Shown here: in pieces, positions 7,166 through 13,991 of the stretch
How positions within the stretch are numbered: position 1 is the first letter of the stretch
Layout of the letters: each line of letters opens with the position of its first letter
Source of the DNA: an uncultured Lachnospiraceae bacterium
GTDB lineage: Bacteria > Bacillota > Clostridia > Lachnospirales > Lachnospiraceae
Assembly (NCBI GenBank): GCA_900544445.1
Contig: UQVK01000098.1
Span: 1 to 14,041, forward strand
Direction of reading: 5' to 3'
DNA: 14,041 nucleotides
Translations under genes and position numbers: made by a program
The notes under the pieces: model-generated
Told to the model about the DNA's origin: nothing
Database searches by the model: none
Seen by the model: only the letters and a program-made list of their open reading frames with translations

Positions 7166-7206
7166 ACTGCTCAGTCCATTATATGCAAAACAGACTGAGC
7201 AGTCAA
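7166..7206 (-). promoter_or_regulatory. Promoter and twin operators of tetR2
   Basis: On the minus strand, TTGACT (7201-7206) and TATAAT (7178-7183) are 17 bases apart. The 11-base arms ACTGCTCAGTC (7166-7176) and GACTGAGCAGT (7193-7203) form a perfect inverted repeat flanking the -10. Each arm is itself near-palindromic (ACTG-two bases-CAGT), so they read as two operators. Their centres are 28 bases apart, one over the -35 and one just after the -10. Confidence 0.8.
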
Positions 7207-7235
7207 TATTTCAAAACAAATCCTCTCTCTGATTT

Positions 7236-7934
7236 TTACCGTTCGGTATGTCCGCTTCCCTGTTTCAGGCCAAAGTGCCGCTCCACCAGCTCCAATGTAT
7301 CCTGGATGCTCCTGCTTTCATCCCGCCAGACACATCGAAAACCGCTCTCCATAAACACGCGCCGGTTCTCCTCGCTGTTGCATGCCCTCAGGCACGCCCG
7401 GTAATTTTCAAAGGCTTTTTCCTTCTCTTCGCTCTGCTGCAAAACCTGATAGAGAAACTGCTTCTCCCTGTCTTCCCTATCAAAAAAGCGGTTCACAGCG
7501 GTTTCCCCATCGGAAAGCAGAAACAGCACATGATGATAATCGGAAATCCGGCTCAATGTTTCCGGGCAGAGATTGGTATCCACAAAAACCATCCTGCCCA
7601 GGCCGGCATAACGGATCAGAAGCACCATTTCCAGCTCTTCCGCCTCTCTGGAACATCCCTCTATCCAGGCGGCATATTCCTGCGGCGTCCTGGAAACAAA
7701 CTGCTGCCAGTCCTGACAGTTTTTGAGATACCACAGATTCGGCTGGTGAACGCCATCAATCAGATCCGTCAGCTGATCATGATAGTTCTCCCCGCAACAG
7801 ATCCCATCATACTTTTGAGCAAGAAGCTTTATCATTGTGGATTTTCCGGCGTAGGCGGTTCCGTTGATAAAATAAACATTCTGAAACAGGGCTTTCAGGA
7901 TATTGGCGGATATTTCCATTTTTTCTCTTTTCAT
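7236..7934 (-). CDS. P-loop kinase-like protein, unknown substrate
   Basis: This 232-residue protein has a Walker A motif GTAYAGKST (residues 25-33) after a YFIN strand, and a Walker B-like MVFVDTN at 115-121. A basic, charged region follows (FFDREDREKQF), suggestive of a lid. It resembles small cytoplasmic nucleotide or metabolite kinases but has no motif that fixes the substrate. It is not an evident paralogue of the P-loop gene at 475-1284. I chose ATG at 7932-7934, with AAGGAG 6 bases upstream. The frame stays open 38 codons further up to 8048, but that segment lacks a ribosome site and coincides with strong inverted repeats, so it is better read as a leader. Expression may be controlled through that leader. 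Confidence 0.75.
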   Translation of the reverse strand: MKREKMEISANILKALFQNVYFINGTAYAGKSTMIKLLAQKYDGICCGENYHDQLTDLIDGVHQPNLWYLKNCQDWQQFVSRTPQEYAAWIEGCSREAEELEMVLLIRYAGLGRMVFVDTNLCPETLSRISDYHHVLFLLSDGETAVNRFFDREDREKQFLYQVLQQSEEKEKAFENYRACLRACNSEENRRVFMESGFRCVWRDESRSIQDTLELVERHFGLKQGSGHTER

Positions 7935-7961
7935 TTTCGTCTCCTTTTTTGTACGACAATA

Positions 7962-7982
7962 AGGGCTTATCAAATAAGCCCT
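7962..7982 (-). promoter_or_regulatory. Leader hairpin before the P-loop gene, attenuator-like
   Basis: Perfect 9-base arms AGGGCTTAT (7962-7970) and ATAAGCCCT (7974-7982) with a 3-base loop end 28 bases before the start codon. The AAGCC at 7976-7980 could instead pair with GGCTT at 7990-7994, so two folds exclude each other. On the minus strand TTATTG follows, a poor T run. It could also be a weak terminator for the lipoprotein gene. Confidence 0.45.
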
Positions 7983-7990
7983 GCATTTTG

Positions 7991-8030
7991 GCTTTCCGAA
8001 ATGACAGTTCGGGATATCACCCCGGAAAGC
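7991..8030 (-). promoter_or_regulatory. Second structured element of the leader
   Basis: Perfect 8-base arms GCTTTCCG (7991-7998) and CGGAAAGC (8023-8030) enclose a small GGG...CCC hairpin (8011-8013 with 8020-8022). The alternative pairing CCGAA (7996-8000) with TTCGG (8008-8012) competes with the outer stem. The arrangement resembles a cis-acting RNA, but I recognise no known riboswitch class. Confidence 0.35.
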
Positions 8031-8050
8031 TTCTTTTTTCGTCCGCATTC

Positions 8051-8092
8051 TCAGCGAAGTCTGTTATTGCCGTATAAAAAGGTCAGGTACAT
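8051..8092 (-). CDS. Possible 13-residue leader peptide
   Basis: ATG at 8090-8092 is preceded by GAGGAG 6 bases upstream and encodes MYLTFLYGNNRLR before TGA at 8051-8053. It starts 17 bases after the lipoprotein stop and ends just before the structured leader of the P-loop gene. Such a peptide could time folding of the leader through ribosome position, or it could be a chance ORF. The codons show no run of a single amino acid as in biosynthetic attenuators. Confidence 0.35.
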   Translation of the reverse strand: MYLTFLYGNNRLR

Positions 8093-8109
8093 CTTTTTCT
8101 CCTCAACGC

Positions 8110-9249
8110 TCACTGGATAATCTGAAACACATAATTCGTATCATAGGTCCTGACAAACAGCTGGTCATCCTTCCGGATTATATAATCCGCCTGAGAATTG
8201 ACCGGAATCTGCTCCAGGATCCTTCCAGTGTCCCGGTCGATCTGGTAGAGGAAATCATCCTCCGCCGTAAAACCGTAACCGCAGACGATCTCATTTCCGA
8301 TGATCTCAAAATTCCTGGCATTGCTCACCAGCGGCTCCGTTTTCCACAGAATACTCATATCCGTCAGATCAATCGCCGTAATATAAGCGTGATTCGGCGC
8401 GTTTTCTGAGTAGGTGTTGTGGGAAAGGGAAACATACAGCATCTGGCCGTCCACCCTCGCCCATCTGACCCACTGATACTCGCCGTATTCATATTCCTCG
8501 CTGCAAAAGGCAGAAAAATCCAGGCTCATCACCGGCTCGCAGGTGTCTTTTTCATACAGGTTCAGAAGATACCCTTCATAATATACCTCTCCGTAAACAC
8601 AGTAAATGAAGGAATCGTCAAACCAGGACTGCGTCAGGGGAAGGCTCTTAAAGCTGTCTGGAATTTGCTCCGGCAGCTGTTTCCCCTCTGCAAAACTTCC
8701 CGGCATGCCATAAAACGGGATCTCCAGCTGATTTGCCGCAAACCAGCCTTCCTCGTCCGTGATGGCATTCGCCTTTTCATAAATTTGCTCCAGCTGCAGC
8801 GTATGCTCCTGCACGGTTTCCGGCTCTTCGGCCAGATAGTAGCCGACGCCGGGGTTTTCCAGATGGATGGGGGACATGTCCGCCGCTGCGGGAGCGCTTG
8901 CGTCCGGTTCTGTTTCCGGGGCCTCATCCTGAGCTTCCATGGCCGCGCCGGAATCTTTACTTTCCATTTCATTTTCTGCATCCGATTCTTCTGAATGGGT
9001 TTCCGTGGAAAGGATCTCCTCTGTCTCAATATCCGTATACTCTGATGTGGACGTGTGCTCTTCTTTCTCTTCATACTGAGAGGTGCAACCAGTCAGCATG
9101 ATCGACAAACTGATGATCGCTATCACGGCAGTGCGCATTCTGGACTTTACTTTTTTAATCGGTTTTTCGGAAGTATGTAAGCATGGCACACTTCTACATA
9201 TTTCAGACCGTTTCTTTTGTTTATGGTTAATGGAATCCCAAAGCTTCAT
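8110..9249 (-). CDS. Lipoprotein with acidic linker and PQQ-like repeats
   Basis: The 379-residue product has a hydrophobic segment (AVIAIISLSIM) and a lipobox LTGC with Cys55. After cleavage it would be anchored outside the membrane by lipidated cysteine. A long acidic, Glu/Ser/Thr/Ala-rich low-complexity linker follows (about 56-127). The C-terminal domain has repeated strands such as AIDLTDMSILWKT and QIDRDTGRILEQI, which look like PQQ/beta-propeller-type repeats often used for binding. The start at 9247-9249 has AAGGTGA 5 bases upstream, but it gives an unusually long 38-residue N-terminal region before the signal segment. MRTAVIAI at residue 38 would be a more normal start but has no ribosome site. 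It lies 106 bases downstream of the dipeptidase gene. Function is unknown. Confidence 0.75.
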   Translation of the reverse strand: MKLWDSINHKQKKRSEICRSVPCLHTSEKPIKKVKSRMRTAVIAIISLSIMLTGCTSQYEEKEEHTSTSEYTDIETEEILSTETHSEESDAENEMESKDSGAAMEAQDEAPETEPDASAPAAADMSPIHLENPGVGYYLAEEPETVQEHTLQLEQIYEKANAITDEEGWFAANQLEIPFYGMPGSFAEGKQLPEQIPDSFKSLPLTQSWFDDSFIYCVYGEVYYEGYLLNLYEKDTCEPVMSLDFSAFCSEEYEYGEYQWVRWARVDGQMLYVSLSHNTYSENAPNHAYITAIDLTDMSILWKTEPLVSNARNFEIIGNEIVCGYGFTAEDDFLYQIDRDTGRILEQIPVNSQADYIIRKDDQLFVRTYDTNYVFQIIQ

Positions 9250-9355
9250 CTTCTCACCTTCTGTTTCAATCCCCCGGCATTTCCATGTCTGCTTCCCATT
9301 CGCACCAGAGAATGCTGGTTAATGTCCCTGCCTTCCCAAACCCGGCGTTTCTCTT

Positions 9356-10840
9356 TTACGCATCCGATCTGGAATAAGCGTTCTTCATCTGTCCGCTCAG
9401 CTCATACAGCACTTTATCCAGCGTCCCCGAAAGTTCCTTTTTCACCATATCCGCAACAGCACGGTTCGCTTCCTGCCGGAGCGCCTTTCTGGCAGCTGTG
9501 TCCGCTTCCTTTTCCAGAAGCGCGTCATACCGGTTCAGAAGCTCGTAGCTCTTCGCCGCCACCTGCTCCTGACAGCGCTCCACATGGATCAGGGATTTGC
9601 TGTAGGACGCGTCCGCCATGGCCGCGATCATACGGCTGGTCCAGTAAAAATTATCCGTGGATACCTCTCCCGTAGTATTTGCCAGATACTCCGGCGTTTC
9701 CTCCACGTCCGCGTAGAAAGGCGCCAGCACGTTAAAGGCGTTGGAGGCAAAGGCCAGCCACTCCAGGCATCCACAGTCCGCCTGTTTTCCCGGGCGCATC
9801 TGGATCAGCGCACAGAAATCGTTCCGGTTGATGCCGATGGAACGATACGCGCCACGCATGGAGCTGTCGCCGTAGGAAGCGTAGGGATCGTAGAGCGTCC
9901 CCTGAAAATGGGAGGAAAGCACATATTTCACATCCTCCACGGTGATCTTCTTTTCCGGCACCATGCACCAGGGAATGTCATCGGAAACGGGCGTATAGCG
10001 AGCATCCGGTCCGTCCCATCTGCAGGTGTGGGGATTGAGATAACGCTCCATGAACCAGGCGCGGGGCGTATTGTAGACATGATCCGCGTCATCATGGCTG
10101 CCAAAGGCATCCCTGGGATTCAGCACGCCATCCTGAGACAGGTTCAGGTGATGGGCGTCGATGAACTCCTTCAGATCCGCAGAGCACATATGCGTTTTCT
10201 GCGCAGAAAGGGCGTCCTCCAGATCGAAGCTGTCGATGCCGAGCTGATTGGGCATCACCACATAGGCTTCATCCGGCACCCGCTTTGCCATCCAGTGATG
10301 TCCGCCGATGGTCTCCAACCACCAGATTTCCTCATGATCCTGAAAAGCAATGCCGTTCATTTCATAGGTACCGTACTGCTCCAGCAGGCTTCCCAGCCGC
10401 TTTACGCCCTCTCTTGCACTATGTATGTAGGGAAGCACCAGACAGACGATGTCCTCCTCCCCAATGCCGCCGGGCACCTCCTCTTTTCCATCCTCCGCAG
10501 GCTGATAAACCACCAGCGGGTCAGCCCCAAGCACCCGGGGATTGGAAGTGATCGTTTCCGTAGCCGTCATTCCAACGCCCGCCTCATTAACGCCGCTGGC
10601 AGCCCAGATTCCCTCTCCCTCCATGGCGTTCGGCACTGCGGTATAGCGCATGGGATTCTCCGGCAGTTCCACCTTCACATGGGAAATCACGGACTGATAA
10701 ATCCTCGGCTGTTCTTCGGGCTTTACCACCACGAATTTCTTCGGGGTAAAACGTCCCGCGCCGGAATCGTCGTTTCTCGCAATCATCGTCGATCCGTCGT
10801 AGGACGCCTTTTTTCCGACCAGTATTGTTGTACAGGGCAT
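9356..10840 (-). CDS. C69 family dipeptidase (PepD-like)
   Basis: The 494-residue protein is of standard length for family C69 and starts MPCTTILVGKKASYDGSTMI, followed by ARNDD. Cys3 in this context is the predicted nucleophile of this Ntn-hydrolase family. Other family-like stretches are GVNEAGVGMTATET and a central QDHEEIWWLETIGGHHWMA. The enzyme hydrolyses dipeptides of broad specificity, in the cytoplasm given the lack of a signal peptide. I chose ATG at 10838-10840, because GGAGG lies 5 bases upstream and the Cys then sits near the N-terminus; an in-frame ATG nine codons earlier is less suitable. A small stem covers the ribosome site. The lipoprotein gene follows and the transglutaminase-like gene precedes, all in the same direction. 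Confidence 0.92.
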   Translation of the reverse strand: MPCTTILVGKKASYDGSTMIARNDDSGAGRFTPKKFVVVKPEEQPRIYQSVISHVKVELPENPMRYTAVPNAMEGEGIWAASGVNEAGVGMTATETITSNPRVLGADPLVVYQPAEDGKEEVPGGIGEEDIVCLVLPYIHSAREGVKRLGSLLEQYGTYEMNGIAFQDHEEIWWLETIGGHHWMAKRVPDEAYVVMPNQLGIDSFDLEDALSAQKTHMCSADLKEFIDAHHLNLSQDGVLNPRDAFGSHDDADHVYNTPRAWFMERYLNPHTCRWDGPDARYTPVSDDIPWCMVPEKKITVEDVKYVLSSHFQGTLYDPYASYGDSSMRGAYRSIGINRNDFCALIQMRPGKQADCGCLEWLAFASNAFNVLAPFYADVEETPEYLANTTGEVSTDNFYWTSRMIAAMADASYSKSLIHVERCQEQVAAKSYELLNRYDALLEKEADTAARKALRQEANRAVADMVKKELSGTLDKVLYELSGQMKNAYSRSDA

Positions 10841-10846
10841 ATTTTC

Positions 10847-10878
10847 CTCCGTTCCGGAGTGCAGCAAAGCGCTTTGCT
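10847..10878 (-). promoter_or_regulatory. Ribosome-site hairpin and palindrome before the dipeptidase
   Basis: CTCCG (10847-10851) and CGGAG (10855-10859) with a 3-base loop would pair the dipeptidase's GGAGG ribosome site with upstream CUCCG. A perfect 16-base palindrome, AGCAAAGCGCTTTGCT (10863-10878), lies just upstream and is a plausible operator or RNA stem. No convincing promoter hexamers were found in this 83-base gap. Confidence 0.45.
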
Positions 10879-10923
10879 TTGTTACCCTCCCTTATGTATT
10901 TTACTCTTTCTGTCCAAACAGTA

Positions 10924-11838
10924 TTATCCCTTTTCAAACACATCGCAATAAATATTCTGCGTATTGTTTGTCAGGATCGTAAATTTATTTTTATCATACC
11001 AGATCTTTTCGATTTCTTCCATATTCTCGTCCGGATTTTGCAACAATCCTGCCAACTCATCTATTTCCCTCAATTCTGTTTCATCCAGCATGCCGGAGCA
11101 GTTCCTTAGATATGCCGGCTGATAGGAATAAAAAATTTCATTGTTCATTAACGCGTGAAAATCCATGAACAGATATTCCCGGATTCCTTCCAACAGGTTT
11201 GGCACGAATATATCTAATTTTTTATTCAACGTACCATTTCTTGTCCCAAGCCACGCCTCTGAGGCGGTAATGAACTTGCGTCTGGGCAAATCGAACTGAC
11301 TGTATCCAAACCGCTGCTCATATTCATAATATCCGTCCACATCCACTAAAACCCATCTCTTTTTTTCCCCGCTCCAGTATTCATTTACCCAATGCTCCGT
11401 ATAACAGGCTCCATCATTTCCAAAGTCCATAAAACCGGCTCTGGAGCGGCATGGAATACCTTTTGCCTTTAATATGGTGCTGAATAACACAGACGCATGA
11501 CGGCAGGATACCGTAATTCTTCTGGTTACATCCTTTCCCTTTGTAAATCCGGACTCATCCAGCCGGAATATCTCTGCAATCATGCCTGCCGCCGTAATGA
11601 ACAGTTCGTCCTCATTCCGAAAGCGATGTTTCGGATAGGTGTCGAATTTTCCATAATACTGATCCTCCAGATAGGAAGAATACGGTGTAAAATACATACT
11701 TGGATGCGTAATCTGATCGCATACCAGCATCCCTATAGAAGGGATATCATCCGGCAGGGATAAAATATAATCTTTATATGCTCCTGCATATGTATATGTA
11801 CTTGTGTTCAAATATCGTAACCAAACTGCTTCTTTCAA
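10924..11838 (-). CDS. Transglutaminase-like (papain-fold) protein
   Basis: This 304-residue cytoplasmic protein has the transglutaminase-core triad in the expected order. Cys112 lies in SCRHASVLFSTILKAKGIPC, His149 in YTEHWVNEYW, and Asp166 in RWVLVDVDGYY. Members of this superfamily act as peptidases, amidases or cross-linkers. The N-terminal 100 residues and the C-terminal region are not recognised. The start is TTG at 11836-11838 with GAGGT 7 bases upstream. Its promoter (11942-11969) is clear, and the gene is markedly more AT-rich than the dipeptidase gene 83 bases downstream. That suggests a separate origin, perhaps with the RloA/RloB module, from which it is divergently transcribed. 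Substrate unknown. Confidence 0.8.
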   Translation of the reverse strand: MKEAVWLRYLNTSTYTYAGAYKDYILSLPDDIPSIGMLVCDQITHPSMYFTPYSSYLEDQYYGKFDTYPKHRFRNEDELFITAAGMIAEIFRLDESGFTKGKDVTRRITVSCRHASVLFSTILKAKGIPCRSRAGFMDFGNDGACYTEHWVNEYWSGEKKRWVLVDVDGYYEYEQRFGYSQFDLPRRKFITASEAWLGTRNGTLNKKLDIFVPNLLEGIREYLFMDFHALMNNEIFYSYQPAYLRNCSGMLDETELREIDELAGLLQNPDENMEEIEKIWYDKNKFTILTNNTQNIYCDVFEKG

Positions 11839-11941
11839 TTTTCTACCTCTTTCTTCTCTTTTTCTTCACAAGGACCTTTATGTAAAACGATATCGCTCTC
11901 AGGAGGTACTTCAAAATCTGAAATATCTTTTGTCAGTTACG

Positions 11942-11969
11942 ATTATATGTCTATATTTTTTTATTTCAA
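11942..11969 (-). promoter_or_regulatory. Promoter of the transglutaminase-like gene
   Basis: On the minus strand, TTGAAA (11964-11969) and TATAAT (11942-11947) are separated by 16 bases. The -10 is perfect. The resulting leader would be roughly 95 bases. Confidence 0.65.
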
Positions 11970-12009
11970 TATTTTTTACTCTTGTTATAAATATTTTATC
12001 TTAGAAATT

Positions 12010-12024
12010 CGAGAATATTTCTCG
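12010..12024. promoter_or_regulatory. Palindromic operator candidate between the divergent promoters
   Basis: CGAGAA (12010-12015) and TTCTCG (12019-12024) form a perfect inverted repeat about a TAT centre. It lies just upstream of the rloA -35 and about 40 bases behind the opposing promoter, a good position for a regulator of either gene. No dedicated regulator gene sits beside it. Confidence 0.45.
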
Positions 12025-12031
12025 CAAATTA

Positions 12032-12060
12032 TTGATAAAAAATTTATATTGAAGTATACT
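12032..12060 (+). promoter_or_regulatory. Promoter of rloA-rloB
   Basis: TTGATA (12032-12037) and TATACT (12055-12060) are separated by exactly 17 bases. Transcription would begin near 12067, next to the AGGAGG ribosome site. The leader would be only about 14 bases, which is unusually short. Confidence 0.65.
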
Positions 12061-12080
12061 GTTTCCAGGAGGTGATACTG

Positions 12081-13379
12081 ATGCTGCTTTACTTCAAAGT
12101 AAAAAATTACCGTTCCATTCGCGATGAGGCAGTATTGGACATGGAAGCCGCAGGTCTGCATGATGCAGCCAAAAATCTTCTGCCTTTTGGGAAAAAAGAG
12201 TATCTTCCTGCCGTTGCCATATATGGGAAAAACGGCGGTGGAAAAAGTAATCTGATACGTTCCATGTGGCTCGCAGTTCAGTTTATCTGCAATGCGCAGA
12301 AAACACAGACTGAAAATGAACCTGTTCCCGTAAGGCCTTTCATGCTCAACGATTATTCTGTCAATGAGCCAACAGCTTTTGAATTCGCTTATGTACAAAA
12401 TGGGGCAAAATATGTTTACGGTTTTTCAGCAACTAGAACTCATATCGTAAGCGAATATCTGAAAGCCTGGCCAAAGGGCAGAGAAAAAAATATTTTTTTG
12501 CGTCATGGTCAGTCATTCATCTTTCCAAAGGACAATGAAAAAAAACGGAAAGAATTAATAAAGGAAGCGGTTGGGAAAAACCAGCTTTTTTTTGCCATTT
12601 CCTGTACAATGAATTACAAGCCCTGCATTGAGGCCATGAAATGGTTTCGCGAAAAAATTGTTTTTTCTCGTGATTTCACCGATATCAACCGCAATCTGAT
12701 TGATTACAGAGAAGATGAAACCATGCTTCAGGCCATTGTATCTGCTGCAAAAAAGGCCGATGTAGGAATTGAAGACATTCAGTTTGAAATTGACCAGCAA
12801 ACGCTTGATTTACAAAGCCAGAATATTCCCGGACAAATGGGCGGAATGATTGCTGCACTCCGTGCATTCAGCGAAGCGCTTCAGCAAAATGGGAATGAAG
12901 CGGAAGTAAGTCTGAATATGGGGAAATTGAAAAGTACCACCTATCATACAGGTCTGAACTGTGAAGGAAAAGCTTCCCGCTATGAACTTACTTTAAGCGA
13001 TGAATCTGATGGCACACGGCGGCTCATGACACTGGCTCCTGCTATTGAACGTACCTTAAAGGAAGGCGGTACTCTTGTCGTTGATGAACTTGAGAGAGAA
13101 ATGCATCTGATGTTGATCGAATACGTACTGGGGCGGTATCAGGAAAAAAGAAATAATCCCGCTCATGCACAGTTGATTTTTACAACGCATGATACTTCTT
13201 TGCTCAATCAGGAAATTCTTCGGAGAGATCAGATCTATTTTGTTGATAAAAGGAGAGAAGACGGCGCTTCCTCCCTTTATTCATTAGCTGATTTCAATAT
13301 TCGGAATGACGCCAATATTCAGAAAGCATATCTTCTTGGAAAATTTGGCGCAGTTCCTTCCATTGAGGAGGTGGATTAG
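12081..13379 (+). CDS. rloA: RloA/AbiLi-like AAA (ABC-type) ATPase
   Basis: The 432-residue protein has all SMC/ABC-type ATPase elements. These are Walker A GKNGGGKSN (49-57) after the KNYRSIRDEA opening typical of AAA_15/AAA_21 proteins, signature-like ESDGTRRLM (308-316), Walker B LVVDELERE (332-340) and an H-loop TTHD (368-371). Its partner gene follows with no gap. This pairing of an ABC-ATPase with a TOPRIM-like protein is the RloA/RloB or AbiLi/AbiLii layout, known from restriction-linked loci and from lactococcal abortive infection. By analogy it may sense phage and license the partner. I chose ATG 12081 because AGGAGG lies 8 bases upstream; the GTG 3 codons earlier overlaps that site. 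Codon use is more AT-rich than in the central genes. It is cytoplasmic. Confidence 0.85.
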   Translation: MLLYFKVKNYRSIRDEAVLDMEAAGLHDAAKNLLPFGKKEYLPAVAIYGKNGGGKSNLIRSMWLAVQFICNAQKTQTENEPVPVRPFMLNDYSVNEPTAFEFAYVQNGAKYVYGFSATRTHIVSEYLKAWPKGREKNIFLRHGQSFIFPKDNEKKRKELIKEAVGKNQLFFAISCTMNYKPCIEAMKWFREKIVFSRDFTDINRNLIDYREDETMLQAIVSAAKKADVGIEDIQFEIDQQTLDLQSQNIPGQMGGMIAALRAFSEALQQNGNEAEVSLNMGKLKSTTYHTGLNCEGKASRYELTLSDESDGTRRLMTLAPAIERTLKEGGTLVVDELEREMHLMLIEYVLGRYQEKRNNPAHAQLIFTTHDTSLLNQEILRRDQIYFVDKRREDGASSLYSLADFNIRNDANIQKAYLLGKFGAVPSIEEVD

Positions 13380-13991
13380 TTGGCACGAAAAGCAGGATTT
13401 CTGTCTCCCAGAAAAGCAATCTACGTATTCTGGGAAGGCGAAAGCGAAGAAGTCTACACGAAATACCTGAAAAAAAGATTTTCAAATAAAGCGACAATTA
13501 TTATCCATGGAGAAAAAGGCACCTTTCACACGGCCAAATCCTATTTTCGAGGAAATAAACGCTTTCAAAATAATGTTAAAGAACTGGATGAAATCTGGTT
13601 TTTCTTTGATACCGAAATAGAGAAGGGAGGCCAGTGGGAGGAGAATATCAGATGTTTGTCGGACATAATCTCCTCCCGCACCAAAAGGAATCCCTTACGC
13701 ATTCGGCTGCTTATGACTACCGGCTGTATCGAATACTGGTTTCTTCTTCATTATGAAAGATCGGCTCCCGCCATTGCAACGCCAGCCGATAAAGATAGAA
13801 TAATGAAAAGCGTGCAGGTTCATATGCCTTCTTATAAAAAGGGTGATTACGACTCTACCGCTTCCATTGCGGAGCATTACCCCACTGCTTTGAAAAACGG
13901 CAAATGGGTATTGGAACGTGCAGGAAAAGACGGTATGCCGGAACGATTTCCTGACAACACATTTGAAAGTGACCGATGGCTTTTCAGGTAG
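13380..13991 (+). CDS. rloB: RloB/AbiLii-like effector protein
   Basis: This 203-residue protein begins with a beta strand ending in an acidic cluster, FWEGESEEVY (Glu19, Glu21, Glu23). FFFDTE follows at 74-79 (Asp77, Glu79), then TTGCIEYWFLLHYE (113-126). This order of acidic motif, D-x-E-like strand and CxEYWFLLH is typical of the RloB family and fits a TOPRIM-like nuclease core. The partner at 12081-13379 is an ABC-type ATPase, as in AbiL-type systems. The start is TTG at 13380-13382, directly after the rloA stop; GGAGG of the ribosome site lies inside rloA's final codons, implying translational coupling. The protein ends SDRWLFR right at a possible mobile-element end, so the C-terminus may be cut short. 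Toxic activity is inferred, not shown. Confidence 0.75.
   Translation: MARKAGFLSPRKAIYVFWEGESEEVYTKYLKKRFSNKATIIIHGEKGTFHTAKSYFRGNKRFQNNVKELDEIWFFFDTEIEKGGQWEENIRCLSDIISSRTKRNPLRIRLLMTTGCIEYWFLLHYERSAPAIATPADKDRIMKSVQVHMPSYKKGDYDSTASIAEHYPTALKNGKWVLERAGKDGMPERFPDNTFESDRWLFR

Noticed and set aside
7248..8120. A 290-codon plus-strand frame opposite the second P-loop gene
   Set aside because: The minus strand carries the Walker A motif and ribosome site; the plus frame has neither recognisable motifs nor a start signal.
9301..9319. A small inverted repeat ACCAG...CTGGT between dipeptidase and lipoprotein genes
   Set aside because: The 5-base arms are short and no T run follows, so a terminator or operator is not supported.
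9584..10951. A 455-codon open frame on the plus strand opposite the dipeptidase
   Set aside because: It lies wholly antisense to a well-recognised C69 gene, has no homology-like motifs, and comes from the codon bias of the opposite strand.
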